This document shows positions 45,294 through 54,707 of a stretch of DNA of 64,000 nucleotides, piece after piece. Source of the DNA: Clostridium ljungdahlii (GTDB lineage Bacteria; Bacillota; Clostridia; Clostridiales; Clostridiaceae); NCBI RefSeq assembly GCF_001636845.1, contig NZ_LITT01000035.1, positions 1 to 64,000 on the forward strand. The letters are read 5' to 3'. Every line of letters starts with the position of its first letter. Position 1 is the first letter of the stretch. The notes beneath the pieces were generated by a model, which worked only from the letters and a program-made list of their open reading frames with translations, was not told the origin of the DNA and did no database searches. The position numbers and the translations under genes are program-made.

Positions 45294-47651
45294 ATGGTCA
45301 AAAAGCGTAAAAAGGCTCGAAAAAAGGTTTTTAAACATGGAGCTGCAATTTTATGTGGATTATTAGCATTGGTATTTGCTGCAGCATTGGGTTTAACTGC
45401 AGCTGTTATAAAAAATTCTCCTCCACTAGACATAAGCCAAATATCGAATTTAAACGAACCTTCCGTTCTATATGATGATAAAAATAATTTAATGGACGTA
45501 CTAGTTACCCCACAGCAAAGGACGGTAATACCTTTTAGCAGTATGCCCCAAAATTTAAAAAATGCTTTCGTAAGTATAGAAGATGAACGATTTTATAAAC
45601 ATAAAGGCATAGACTTAAAAAGACTCATAGGTGTAGTATTTATAGATATTAAAAGCAAATTTAGTGGAAATACTGGAATTCAAGGTGCATCTACCATAAC
45701 CCAACAATTGGTTAGAAATATATATTTATCTTCTCAAATATCTTATAAGAGAAAAATGCAAGAAATATATCTTTCCTTAAAACTTGAAAAGAAATTGAGT
45801 AAAACTCAAATACTTGAGGCTTACATGAACACAATTTATTTAGGAGGAAGAGCATTAGGTGTTGAAGCCGCTGCCAAACAGTACTTTGGCAAATCAGCAA
45901 AAGATTTAAACTTAATTGAGTGTGCTTTTATTGCAGGTATGCCTCAAAGTCCTTCTGTATATTATCCTTATTCCCCTACAGCTAAAAAAAATCCATCTAT
46001 ATATTTAAACAGAACTACTACTGTAATAAAAAAAATGTATGAGAATGGATATATATCAAAGGATCAGTACACAACTGCTGTAAACGACATTGCAAATGGT
46101 AAACTGGATATAATGTCTCAACCTACTGTAAATAATGGATATAACAATGAATGGTTTACTGTACCTGTTATAAATGCAGTAGAAAAAGATCTAAAATCCA
46201 AATACAAATATACAGATGAACAGATTGAAAATTTACTTATGTATGGTGGTTTAAAAATACATACTACTATGAATGAAGACTTACAGGAAAAAACTGAAAA
46301 TACCTTAAATAACGACAGTATTTTTAATTCTTCATCTGCAGATAAAAATGGAATAGTTCAACCTCAGGCTTCTGCTGTAGTCATGAATTATCATACAGGT
46401 GAGGTAAAGGCATTAGTTGGTGGAAGGGGAAGCCAGCCAGCTAGATCTTTCAACAGAGCTGCATCCGAAAAATATTTAAGGCCTTCAGGTTCCAGCATAA
46501 AACCTTTAACTGTATACAGCCCTGCTGTAGATTCAAAGCAATTTACTGCAGCTTCCACAGTAGATTCTTCTCCATTATCACCTGAACTTGCAAATAAATA
46601 TGCTTCTAATGGAGAACCTTATGACCCTAAAAATGATGAAGATACTGATTTCGGAACTGTAACTTTAAGAACTGCCTTAACTAAATCATTAAATACAGTA
46701 GCAGTCAAAGTAGAAGATAGAATGGGTTTAAAAACCGGAGCTGATTATGCAGAAAAATTTGGTATAACTTTAGACGAGCATGATAGATCCAGTATAGCAG
46801 CACTTTCCCTTGGAGAGCTCCATCACGGTACAAATACACTTTTGATGTCTGCTGCTTATGGGACTTTTGGAAATTATGGGAAATACACTACTCCAAAACT
46901 TTACACTACAGTAGTAAATAGAAATGGTACAGTTTTACTTGATAATAAAACCCAAACTAAAAAAGCACTTTCTCCACAAAGTGCCTATGTGCTATATCAG
47001 ATGTTAAAAGGCCCTGTAAGTGCAGAAGGAACTGGTAGCAATGCTAACTTAGGAGGCATGCCTGTAAGTGGTAAAACAGGTACTTCTGAGGATAGAAAAG
47101 ATCTGTGGTTTGTAGGACTAACTCCTTATTATTCCGCTGCAGTGTGGATTGGTAATGATGATGATTCTGTATTAGATGGCTCCTTAAGCAGTAACTCTGC
47201 AGCCCAGCTTTGGGCTAATATAATGTCTCCTTTCCATCAAGGTTTAGAGGCAAAAGATATTGAAATGCCAGATGGGGTTGTAACTTCTCCTATATGTTCT
47301 AAATCAGGAAAACTTCCTGTTTCAGATTGTCATACAGATCCTACAGGTGATAAAGTTTATACTGAATATTTTATAGATGGAACAGTTCCCTCAGATTATT
47401 GTAATGTATCTCATTCATGGAATGCACTTGATAACTTGCCTGGGAGCAAAAACAAAAAAAATAACGCTACTAATAAAAATAACTGGAATTCTGATAATAA
47501 TACAAATGATAATCCTAATAATACTAATACTAATACAAACAATAATACAACTACTGATACAAACACTAAAGATAAAAAAGACACTACCAACGATGAAAAC
47601 TCAAAGGATGTTAACAATTTACCTACTACAGTTCCTAGTACAGGAAATTAA
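45294..47651 (+). CDS. Class A penicillin-binding protein (PBP1a)
   Basis: This 785-aa enzyme polymerises and cross-links peptidoglycan at the outer membrane face. It has an N-terminal span (about 17-39), the glycosyltransferase domain (EDERFYKHKG, catalytic E96; GASTITQQLVRN), and the transpeptidase with SSIK at 400-403 (Ser400 acylated), a KSLN motif and KTGT at 594-597. The last 80 residues are a low-complexity Asn/Thr/Lys/Asp tail, probably threading the wall. AAGGAGG precedes the ATG. It is divergent from yunB by 81 bases. Confidence 0.96.
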   Translation: MVKKRKKARKKVFKHGAAILCGLLALVFAAALGLTAAVIKNSPPLDISQISNLNEPSVLYDDKNNLMDVLVTPQQRTVIPFSSMPQNLKNAFVSIEDERFYKHKGIDLKRLIGVVFIDIKSKFSGNTGIQGASTITQQLVRNIYLSSQISYKRKMQEIYLSLKLEKKLSKTQILEAYMNTIYLGGRALGVEAAAKQYFGKSAKDLNLIECAFIAGMPQSPSVYYPYSPTAKKNPSIYLNRTTTVIKKMYENGYISKDQYTTAVNDIANGKLDIMSQPTVNNGYNNEWFTVPVINAVEKDLKSKYKYTDEQIENLLMYGGLKIHTTMNEDLQEKTENTLNNDSIFNSSSADKNGIVQPQASAVVMNYHTGEVKALVGGRGSQPARSFNRAASEKYLRPSGSSIKPLTVYSPAVDSKQFTAASTVDSSPLSPELANKYASNGEPYDPKNDEDTDFGTVTLRTALTKSLNTVAVKVEDRMGLKTGADYAEKFGITLDEHDRSSIAALSLGELHHGTNTLLMSAAYGTFGNYGKYTTPKLYTTVVNRNGTVLLDNKTQTKKALSPQSAYVLYQMLKGPVSAEGTGSNANLGGMPVSGKTGTSEDRKDLWFVGLTPYYSAAVWIGNDDDSVLDGSLSSNSAAQLWANIMSPFHQGLEAKDIEMPDGVVTSPICSKSGKLPVSDCHTDPTGDKVYTEYFIDGTVPSDYCNVSHSWNALDNLPGSKNKKNNATNKNNWNSDNNTNDNPNNTNTNTNNNTTTDTNTKDKKDTTNDENSKDVNNLPTTVPSTGN

Positions 47652-47670
47652 CTATATATTGATTTAATTT

Positions 47671-47722
47671 AAAGGGGATGTGCAATCGCAATTTTTTAAA
47701 TTGCTTTGAACATCCCCTTTTA
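47671..47722 (+). terminator. Terminator of PBP gene
   Basis: AAAGGGGATGT and ACATCCCCTTT form an 11-base stem, with CAAT/ATTG inside, followed by TATAGAT. It begins 20 bases after the stop codon. Confidence 0.8.
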
Positions 47723-47751
47723 TAGATAAATCTGCTTAAAAGTTAACAATG

Positions 47752-47844
47752 AACAGTTGGCAGTTGAAGTAGAATTTTTCTGAAGCGTTAACGTAAGAAA
47801 ATCATCCATAACTTTCAATTTCCCACCATCAATTGTCAACTGTT
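47752..47844. repeat. Imperfect inverted repeat, same type as at 40538
   Basis: AACAGTTGGCAGTTGA (47752-47767) is the imperfect inverse of TCAATTGTCAACTGTT (47829-47844). GTTAACG lies in the 61-base spacer. It resembles the repeat between the MocR and nucleotidyltransferase genes and may be a miniature mobile repeat. Confidence 0.45.
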
Positions 47845-47856
47845 TAAAAACATATA

Positions 47857-48612
47857 TTAACCTGTTAAAATTTCTTTCATAGCTTTTAACACTTTTTTCT
47901 CAATTCTAGAAACCTGTACTTGATTTATACCTAACATCTTTGCTACCTGTACCTGAGTTTTATCTTTAAAATATCTCAGCATTATAATTTGTCTCGATTT
48001 CACATCTAAATTGTTCAAAGCTTCTTTAAGTGCAATTTTATCCACCATCTCTACATCTTCCTTTGGATTTTCACTTATCTTATCTATCAAAAGCACTGGT
48101 GAACCATCATCTTGATGTATAGTATCATACAGATACTGCAAACTGCTAGCAGATTCTGTGGCAAAAATCAGTTCTTCTACTTCTACTCCAGAATACTCTG
48201 CTAATTCTTGTATTGTAGGTTCCCTATTCAATTTTTTAGTAAGTGCTTCTCTGTCATAGTGGAGTTTTTTTGCAGTATTTTTTACACTTCGGCTTACTTT
48301 TATCATTCCGTCATCCCTTAAGAAGCGTTTTATCTCCCCTAATATCATGGGTACAGCATATGTAGAAAATTTTACATTGTATTCTTCATTGAAATTATTT
48401 ACTGCTTTCATAAGTCCCATACAACCTATTTGAAATATATCTTCATACTCGTATCCCCTATTTAGAAATTTTTTACTTATAGACGCCACTAATGGTAAAT
48501 TCAATTCTACCAATTTATTTAGGGCATCTTTATCTCCTTTTTTTGCATATTTAATCAATTCCAAATTATCATTATAACTATATTTTAATTTTTTTGCTGT
48601 TTCCTCACTCAT
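47857..48612 (-). CDS. sigF: RNA polymerase sigma factor SigF
   Basis: This sigma factor (251 aa) directs early forespore transcription. Region 2 is seen in YEDIFQIGCMGLMKAVNNFN and FSTYAVPMILGEIKRFLRDD, region 3 in REPTIQELAEYSGVEVEEL, and region 4 in LRYFKDKTQVQVAKMLGINQ with VQVSRIEKKVLKAM. ATG 48610-48612 is chosen because AGGTG lies seven bases upstream; an upstream GTG abuts the spoIIAB stop. Third gene of the spoIIA operon. Confidence 0.97.
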   Translation of the reverse strand: MSEETAKKLKYSYNDNLELIKYAKKGDKDALNKLVELNLPLVASISKKFLNRGYEYEDIFQIGCMGLMKAVNNFNEEYNVKFSTYAVPMILGEIKRFLRDDGMIKVSRSVKNTAKKLHYDREALTKKLNREPTIQELAEYSGVEVEELIFATESASSLQYLYDTIHQDDGSPVLLIDKISENPKEDVEMVDKIALKEALNNLDVKSRQIIMLRYFKDKTQVQVAKMLGINQVQVSRIEKKVLKAMKEILTG

Positions 48613-48621
48613 ACTATTCAC

Positions 48622-49050
48622 CTAACTTAATGAATTAAAAACTTTTTTCATAGTTAATCTTGTCCCTTTGTTTTTTTCAGATTCTACTTTAAGGGAATCC
48701 ATAAAAGTTTCCATTACAGTAAATCCCATACCTGATCTCTCAAGATCAGGTCTTGAAGTATAAAGGGGTTGTCTAGCGAGTTCTATATTTTCTATACCTA
48801 CACCTTGGTCTTCTACTATCAAAGTAAGTTCTTTTTCTTTAATAAAGGCTTGAATTTTAACTACACCTTCTTTATTTTCATAGCCATGAATAATAGAGTT
48901 TGTAACTGCCTCTGAAACTGCAGTTTTTACATCTGCCAATTCCTCCACTGTAGGATCAAGTTGTGACACAAAAGCTGCTACTGAGACCCTGGCAAAGCTT
49001 TCATTTTGTGATTTACTTATAAACTCTATTTTCATACTGTTATCGTACAT
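48622..49050 (-). CDS. spoIIAB: Anti-sigma F factor SpoIIAB
   Basis: This 142-aa protein is a GHKL-type serine kinase that binds and holds SigF and phosphorylates SpoIIAA. The ATP-binding N box is in [16 protein letters not shown], and the G1/G2 boxes are [11 protein letters not shown] and [24 protein letters not shown] precedes the ATG. It lies between spoIIAA and sigF in the classic operon. Confidence 0.97.
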   Translation of the reverse strand: MYDNSMKIEFISKSQNESFARVSVAAFVSQLDPTVEELADVKTAVSEAVTNSIIHGYENKEGVVKIQAFIKEKELTLIVEDQGVGIENIELARQPLYTSRPDLERSGMGFTVMETFMDSLKVESEKNKGTRLTMKKVFNSLS

Positions 49051-49064
49051 AATTTATCCCCCCA

Positions 49065-49400
49065 TTAAATATTCTGAAGTGCTTCCGCAACGCTGTCATA
49101 AAGTCCTATAATTTTAAACATACCTGAAAGTTCAAATACTCTTTTTACTGAATTGATTGCACCTACAATACATACGCTGCCATCTGCAGAATTTAGTTTT
49201 TTATACCTTCCTATTACCACCCCTATTCCAGAACTATCCATAAAGCTTACTCCTGAGAAATCCATTATCAACTTGTTTAAACCCTCTCTATCCAATCTAT
49301 CATCTATTTTATTTCTCACTTCTTCTGCACTATGATGATCTAGTTCTCCTCTCATATAAACTATAAGTTTATTGTCCTTTACATTAAATTCCAAATTCAT
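49065..49400 (-). CDS. spoIIAA: Anti-anti-sigma factor SpoIIAA
   Basis: This 111-aa STAS-domain protein frees SigF by binding SpoIIAB when unphosphorylated. The phosphorylated serine is in VSFMDSSGIGVVIGRYK, the hallmark of the family. First gene of the spoIIA operon, with 14 bases to spoIIAB. Confidence 0.97.
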   Translation of the reverse strand: MNLEFNVKDNKLIVYMRGELDHHSAEEVRNKIDDRLDREGLNKLIMDFSGVSFMDSSGIGVVIGRYKKLNSADGSVCIVGAINSVKRVFELSGMFKIIGLYDSVAEALQNI

Positions 49401-49837
49401 ATATTATCTAAAGCTCTACTAAAGCTATACTAAATAAGACACCTGCCATATATAGCCTCAGCGTTAAAATCTCAATTTTAACTTTAATTTACCATATAAC
49501 AATAAAGGCATATTGTTATATGACTGAAATTCATACTAAGAATTTTAGTCATATGCATAAATAATGCATAGTCCGAGCCAGACACTTTTACCCCCCTTCT
49601 TTCATTTTTAATCTAGAGTTACAATAAACCAAAAATGTGTACATATAGTTGTAATTTTTAATTAGTAACCCTCCATAAAGTCAAAACCTGTACTTTAATA
49701 CTATTCTCCGTTTGGAATAATTTTCCTTCTTTTTTTATTAGTAATTTTATTATTTATTTTTACCATCCATTATATTTTTAAACACATATTGATAATTTTT
49801 TTAGTAAAATTTAAAAAGATAATTACTAAATACGAAC
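49401..49837. other. Intergenic upstream of spoIIA
   Basis: No gene was seen. The spoIIA promoter is expected near 49401-49480, but I could not place its -35/-10 boxes with confidence. Two overlapping hairpins lie at 49494-49554. Confidence 0.35.
49494..49554. repeat. Two overlapping, mutually exclusive hairpins
   Basis: ATATAACAATA (49494-49504) pairs with TATTGTTATAT (49511-49521). ATATGACTGAAATTC (49518-49532) pairs with GAATTTTAGTCATAT (49540-49554) with one mismatch. The two stems share bases 49518-49521, so they cannot both close fully. This lies 95-155 bases upstream of spoIIAA. Confidence 0.55.
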
Positions 49838-51600
49838 TCAGCAATTATCTTTTATCTTTTCTACAATTTCAATTTCCTTATCTGTAAGCCGAAAAAAATC
49901 ATACAACCTTTTTTTTACATTATTTTCTCCTCGAAAATCAATAAAAGGGATACACAATTTCATCAGATTATTAGGATAATACTCGTATAGATTTTCTCCT
50001 AATTTTTTTGCGAAAGTTTTAAAGTAAAATTCATACAAAGGACTGTTTAATATATTTAAAAGTATTTCATAGGTAAAAGGTACATTTTTTTTTAATACTA
50101 AGGAATATATATCTGCACTAAAATAGCTTCCCTTATCAAGAGCAAATCTATTGTCACATGATTTGTATGGGAATACAATTTTCTTTTCTTCGAAAATTTC
50201 CGGTTTTCTCCCCCATTGAAGCTCATACCACTTTCTCGTTCCTTTTTTACATTCTCTTCTTTCCATAAGCTTTTTTTGTACTGCCTTATATACTTTATAG
50301 CATTAGGACATTCTATCTCATTTTGTATTAAATTTGAGTATATAATAAATTTTTCACCTTTAATTACTTCGTTTTTTCGTATATGGCTGCTTTTCACCCA
50401 GGGTTTTATTAACCTTAATTCAATTTTTCTACTATTTATTGTGTCTCTATCAACTATAAAAGCCCTGTCGCATCCCGTTATTATACCCTGATAACTATGG
50501 CATATATCCTTTAAAATAAATTCACTTTTTGCTTCTATTTTATCCATTATATTTTTCTCAACTTCATCAACAAATACCCATCCATCACTATTTATAGACT
50601 TTTGAGGAATAGAAAATTTTTTGCATTTTTCAGATTTATCTAAAAACAAAGAATCAAGGAATTTATATTTTTCCTCTTTTTCACTTTTATTGGGTCTTAT
50701 GATTTCTATATTATTGTTGCAATTTTTTGTTCTTACTAAAAATATTATCATCGGATCTATACCTACTCTTTTAAAAGGTCTTATACCATAAAAATCTATA
50801 ATTTTATAAATAGAGGTATTTTCAATTAAAAACTTCCTAAGTTCTTTTCCGCTGCAAGATTCACAAAAATACCTAGAAGTAACAAAAACTAGTTTCCCTC
50901 CCTCTTTTAAACACTTTAATGACTTTTGAAAAAAACAGTAAGATATGTCTCCTTTATCTCTATATATACTTCCATATATTTTTCTTAAAATATATGAATA
51001 GCTAGAATCTACAGATTTATGTCCTATATATGGAGGATTTCCTATAAACACATCAAATTTTCTATCTATATTTTCCACCAGAAAATCCTTTACTTGAAAA
51101 TTTTTTTCACTGAACTGATTGCTGATCAAAAACAAGTCTATTTTTAAAACTTTTATTGCAGTTTCATCTACATCAAATCCAAATAGATTGTTATGTACTA
51201 TATGGTAACTTATATCTTTTAGTTTCAAATTTAAATTGTTTTTACTATTTATAACTTCAATATTTTTAATGAATATTTGATTTAAGTATAGAAAACACTT
51301 ACAAATTAAATTTCCAGATCCACAAGAAGGATCTACTACTTTTATAAATGGATTTTCAATTACATCATTGACATTTATCAAGTTTTTAACCATAAATGCT
51401 GCCATTTCCGGAGGAGTATACACTACTCCGTTTTTTCCATTCATGATTTTCTGTTTATAGTATTCTTCTGAAAAGCTAATTTCTTTTTTCATATTAGATT
51501 TTTGCTTATAAGTTTCTATAAAATGAATCTTCTCTTCTACATCTGTATTTTTTTTAATAAAATTATAAATTTCTTCAACATCTTCAATAAAATTATTCAT
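49838..51600 (-). pseudogene. N6-adenine DNA methyltransferase, frameshifted at T7 run
   Basis: The N-terminal part (from ATG 51598-51600, GGAGAC six bases upstream) has GVVYTPPEMAAFMVKNL, SAM motif I VVDPSCGSGNLICK and catalytic FIGNPPYIGHK. These are features of Eco57I/TaqI-like gamma-class enzymes. Near 50270 the frame switches: one frame ends in unrelated residues, while the other continues MERRECKKGTRKWYELQWGR, EKKIVFPYKSCDNRFA and LLNILNSPLYEFYFKTFAKK, typical target-recognition/C-terminal parts. One base is missing in the run of seven T at 50271-50277 (A7 on the coding strand). Joined length is about 587 aa. No restriction gene is adjacent. It could be inactive, phase-variable or a sequencing error. 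Confidence 0.75.
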
Positions 51601-51631
51601 ATTTTTGTCTCCATACTCAATATATGCATTA

Positions 51632-51662
51632 CAGGGAAACATCGCTATACAACGTTTCCCTG
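51632..51662. repeat. Hairpin in methyltransferase leader
   Basis: CAGGGAAAC (51632-51640) pairs with GTTTCCCTG (51654-51662). It lies 32-62 bases upstream of the chosen methyltransferase ATG. Confidence 0.55.
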
Positions 51663-51754
51663 CTATAATTTTCTTGCAATCTCTATTAATCTCAAGTATA
51701 AATTATTAAATTAAGTATACCATAAAATATATCTTATAAGGTAGGTGATTATAT

Positions 51755-52621
51755 TTGAATAAAAAATTTACGTCCATATTTCTCCTATGTACAATTTTTC
51801 TATGTCCTTATAGTGTTAAAGGCTACCAGGTAGGAAAAACTACTTTAACAAATACAAAAAGCATAACTACTCTAGATGATAATAACGCTTCTTCTAGGTT
51901 AAAAAATCTAAACACTCAAAACTTAGATAGAAGAGAAAAAAATTGGTTTTTCAAACCTAATAATTCTGGTATGCCTTCAGAGGAACCTGCTGATATACTA
52001 AAACTCTTAAACAAATACTCTGGATATTATTTAGGAGATACCTCAAAGAAAATACTTTATCTTACTTTTGACGAAGGTTATGAAAACGGATATACTTCTA
52101 AGATCTTAGATATATTAAAATCCAACAATGTTAAGGCCGCTTTCTTTGTTACTACCCCTTATATAAAAGATAATGTGGAACTTGTAAAAAGGATGGTAAA
52201 TGAAGGGCATCTAGTATGCAATCATTCAGAAAAACATCCTTCAATGGCAGATGCTGCAAAAGATCCTATAAGATTTGAAAGAGAATTTACAGTAACAGAA
52301 AATACTTATAAAGAAATTACAGGTAAAGAAATGCCTAAATTCTTTAGGCCTCCTATGGGAAAGTACAGTGAATTATCCTTATTTTATACAAAACAATTAG
52401 GATATAAAACCATATTTTGGAGCTTTGCTTACAATGATTGGAATAGACAAAAACAACCTTCACCTGTGGAAGCAAAAAAAATGATAAATCGCAGGACTCA
52501 TAATGGAGCCATTATTTTACTTCATGCAGTATCAAAGACAAACTCTGAAATACTGGATTCGCTTATAAAAGACTGGAAAAATAAAGGGTATGTTTTAGAG
52601 GGTTTGGATAAATTACCTTAA
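51755..52621 (+). CDS. pdaA: PdaA-like polysaccharide deacetylase
   Basis: This 288-aa secreted protein has an N-terminal signal peptide (about 1-22) and a NodB domain (about 92-280). The motifs are LTFDEGYENGYTSKILDIL, HSEKHPSM and FFRPPMGKYSE. The TFD-x-GYENG form is typical of PdaA, which removes N-acetyl groups to make muramic-delta-lactam in spore cortex. TTG start after AGGTAGGTG. It stands between the methyltransferase and the Rrf2 regulator. Confidence 0.92.
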   Translation: MNKKFTSIFLLCTIFLCPYSVKGYQVGKTTLTNTKSITTLDDNNASSRLKNLNTQNLDRREKNWFFKPNNSGMPSEEPADILKLLNKYSGYYLGDTSKKILYLTFDEGYENGYTSKILDILKSNNVKAAFFVTTPYIKDNVELVKRMVNEGHLVCNHSEKHPSMADAAKDPIRFEREFTVTENTYKEITGKEMPKFFRPPMGKYSELSLFYTKQLGYKTIFWSFAYNDWNRQKQPSPVEAKKMINRRTHNGAIILLHAVSKTNSEILDSLIKDWKNKGYVLEGLDKLP

Positions 52622-52659
52622 AAATATCTTTTCTAATATATTATACTTTATAATGTTCT

Positions 52660-52711
52660 GTAAATTAGGTATAATTAACTTGTATATAACTGTATGTTAT
52701 ACCTAATTTAC
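52660..52711. promoter_or_regulatory. Inverted repeat with perfect 15-base arms upstream of Rrf2 gene
   Basis: GTAAATTAGGTATAA (52660-52674) is the exact inverse of TTATACCTAATTTAC (52697-52711) with a 22-base spacer. It starts 39 bases after the pdaA stop and ends 44 bases before the Rrf2 ATG. It could be the regulator's own operator. The poly-T needed for a terminator is absent on the plus side. Confidence 0.6.
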
Positions 52712-52755
52712 ATTATTTTGAACTAGGTAAATATATTTATGTTTGGGGAGGTATT

Positions 52756-53169
52756 ATGAAAATTACACAGGAATCAGATTATGGATTTAGAGTTGTACTT
52801 TATTTGTCAAATTTGGGGTACGGTAAAAAAATTGAAGCCAAAACCATAGCTAAAGATCAAAATGTGCCTCTAAGATTTCTTCTTAAACTTTTAAGGAAAC
52901 TGACTCAAGCAGGTATAGTAAAATCTTTCAGAGGAGTTAATGGAGGCTATGCTTTAAATCGTGTGCCTGAAGATATTACTTTAAGAAATATTATTGAAGC
53001 CATAGACGGGCCTATTTACTTAAACAGATGCCTATACGATACAGAGCATTGCAATGCCCATAAAAAAGGACATTGTGGTGTGCACAATGCTCTTTCAAAG
53101 GTACAGGGCACTCTAATTAACGAACTAGAGAGTATTAATTTCAAAGATATAATGGAAGATAAAATTTAA
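52756..53169 (+). CDS. Rrf2-family transcriptional regulator
   Basis: This 137-aa regulator has the Rrf2 winged helix (MKITQESDYGFRVVLYLSN, VPLRFLLKLLRKLTQAGIVK, SFRGVNGGYALNR). Three cysteines, C92, C99 and C107, could hold an iron-sulphur cluster as in IscR, RsrR or NsrR. It therefore may sense redox, nitric oxide or iron. The long palindrome upstream suggests autoregulation. GGGGAGG precedes the ATG. The targets are not in sight. Confidence 0.92.
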   Translation: MKITQESDYGFRVVLYLSNLGYGKKIEAKTIAKDQNVPLRFLLKLLRKLTQAGIVKSFRGVNGGYALNRVPEDITLRNIIEAIDGPIYLNRCLYDTEHCNAHKKGHCGVHNALSKVQGTLINELESINFKDIMEDKI

Positions 53170-53172
53170 AAT

Positions 53173-53211
53173 TTTAAGGCCATTGATAACTAAATATCAC
53201 ACAGCCTTAAA
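53173..53211. terminator. Probable bidirectional terminator
   Basis: TTTAAGGC and GCCTTAAA form an eight-base stem between the convergent Rrf2 and TagA-type genes. The loop is long (23 bases), so it is weak. Confidence 0.4.
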
Positions 53212-53234
53212 TATAAGTTTTCATAATTTAACAT

Positions 53235-53948
53235 TTACTTTTTATTATATTCTGCAACCTTTAATAAAAACTTGGGTATAGAAGAAAGTCTCTTTATTCT
53301 ATAAGGTTCCTTGCAAACTCTGTACAACCATTCAAGTCCTAGTTCTATCATCCATTTTGGAGCCCTTTTAGTTTTTCCCGCCAAAACATCAAAGCTTCCT
53401 CCTACACCCATATACACCCTACATGGAAGTATGTCCATATTCCTTGCTATAAATATATCCTGTTTAGGAGCACCCATAGCTACAAAAAGTGCATAAGCAT
53501 TGCTTTCCTTTATATCACACACTATATCTTCGCAATTTTCTAGATCAAAATATCCATTATGGCTTCCGGCTATGTTAACCTCAGGGTATTTCCGTTTTAG
53601 ATTTTCTTTGCACCCTTCAAGTGTTTCCTGCTTAGCACCTAAAAGATATATAGGCTTATTTTCCCTACTACATTTTTTTATTACATCTTCCATTATTTCT
53701 ATACCTGCTATCTTTTCTTTTATAGGCACTTTCACTATTTTAGAAGCCAAAAGTGTTCCAATTCCATCTGGAATTATTACACTTCTACTTGCTGTAAAAC
53801 TAGTCAATAGTAAATTATCTTTAAGCCCATTATAGAGTACTTCTGGATTACCAGAAACTATGTTTACTTTAGGAAACTTCTCTATATATTCCATGAGCTC
53901 CATTTTACTTCCATTAAACACGTTATATTTTAACAATTTTGTAAACAT
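53235..53948 (-). CDS. WecG/TagA/CpsF-family glycosyltransferase
   Basis: This enzyme (237 aa) transfers a sugar, often N-acetylmannosamine or its acid, to lipid-linked sugar in wall or capsule polymer assembly. Family motifs: VSGNPEVLYNGL, IPDGIGTLLASKI, YLLGAKQETLEGCKENLK, GYFDLENCED and GAPKQDIFIARN with GVGGSFDVLAGKTKRAPKWM. ATG 53946-53948 is chosen; AAGGTG sits nine bases before it inside the end of the preceding gene. It is the last gene of the polysaccharide set. Confidence 0.92.
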   Translation of the reverse strand: MFTKLLKYNVFNGSKMELMEYIEKFPKVNIVSGNPEVLYNGLKDNLLLTSFTASRSVIIPDGIGTLLASKIVKVPIKEKIAGIEIMEDVIKKCSRENKPIYLLGAKQETLEGCKENLKRKYPEVNIAGSHNGYFDLENCEDIVCDIKESNAYALFVAMGAPKQDIFIARNMDILPCRVYMGVGGSFDVLAGKTKRAPKWMIELGLEWLYRVCKEPYRIKRLSSIPKFLLKVAEYNKK

Positions 53949-53949
53949 A

Positions 53950-54603
53950 TTAAAATGCACCTTCACTTTTAAATACAGATGAGACTGTCTTTAGTAAAAT
54001 TTTTATATCCATCCACAGTGAAAACTTTTTTATATACATCAAATCATAATATACAGTCTTTCCAAGTTCTATTTCTCCTCTTCCGCTTACTTGTGCCAAT
54101 CCCGTTATTCCTGGTGTTACAAGCAACCTTTGTTTATACGAATCAGGATAAAATTTAACTACATCTGGTATTTCAGGTCTTGGCCCAACCAAGCTCATAT
54201 TTCCAATAAATACATTAAAAAGTTGTGGAATTTCGTCCAAACTTGTTTTTCTTAAAAAAGCTCCTGATTTAGTTACTCTATTATCATTCTTACTTTGAAA
54301 TATAAAATTTTCCAAATCACCGGGATCAATATCTAATTCTCTCTTTTTTTCCGCATTTACTACCATAGTTCTAAATTTATATATGGTAAAATTCTTTCCA
54401 TCTTTACCCACTCTAACTTGTTTGAAAATAGCAGGACCTTTCGAATCCAATTTAATCCATATAGCCAATATTACAAATACTACACTAAGTATAATTATTC
54501 CTAGAAGAGATAATATAAAATCAGCTATTCTCTTGAGAAATAATTGAAAGGATTTACTTTTTATATCTTTATCCACATCTATTTTTATATCTTCTGTCTG
54601 CAT
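53950..54603 (-). CDS. Undecaprenyl-phosphate sugar phosphotransferase (initiating)
   Basis: This 217-aa bacterial sugar transferase starts polymer synthesis by moving a sugar phosphate to undecaprenyl phosphate. It has one reentrant/membrane helix (about 28-51), KFRTMVVNAEKK, LRKTSLDEIPQLFNVFIGNM and VGPRPEIPDVVKFY with the DE catalytic pair. This short form lacks the extra N-terminal spans of WbaP/CpsE. Its stop lies next to the ATG of the TagA-like gene, so the two are coupled. Confidence 0.93.
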   Translation of the reverse strand: MQTEDIKIDVDKDIKSKSFQLFLKRIADFILSLLGIIILSVVFVILAIWIKLDSKGPAIFKQVRVGKDGKNFTIYKFRTMVVNAEKKRELDIDPGDLENFIFQSKNDNRVTKSGAFLRKTSLDEIPQLFNVFIGNMSLVGPRPEIPDVVKFYPDSYKQRLLVTPGITGLAQVSGRGEIELGKTVYYDLMYIKKFSLWMDIKILLKTVSSVFKSEGAF

Positions 54604-54707
54604 AATTTTATGATCTGTAAATTTAAACCTACAAATCAGTTACTTCACCTGCCTTATTATATTTTACTTATTATATCATATTGCATATACTTTATCCGGC
54701 TATCTCT

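Noticed and set aside
45712-45900. Minus-strand open frames inside the PBP gene
   Set aside because: They are fully antisense to a conserved gene with strong motifs and lack start signals.
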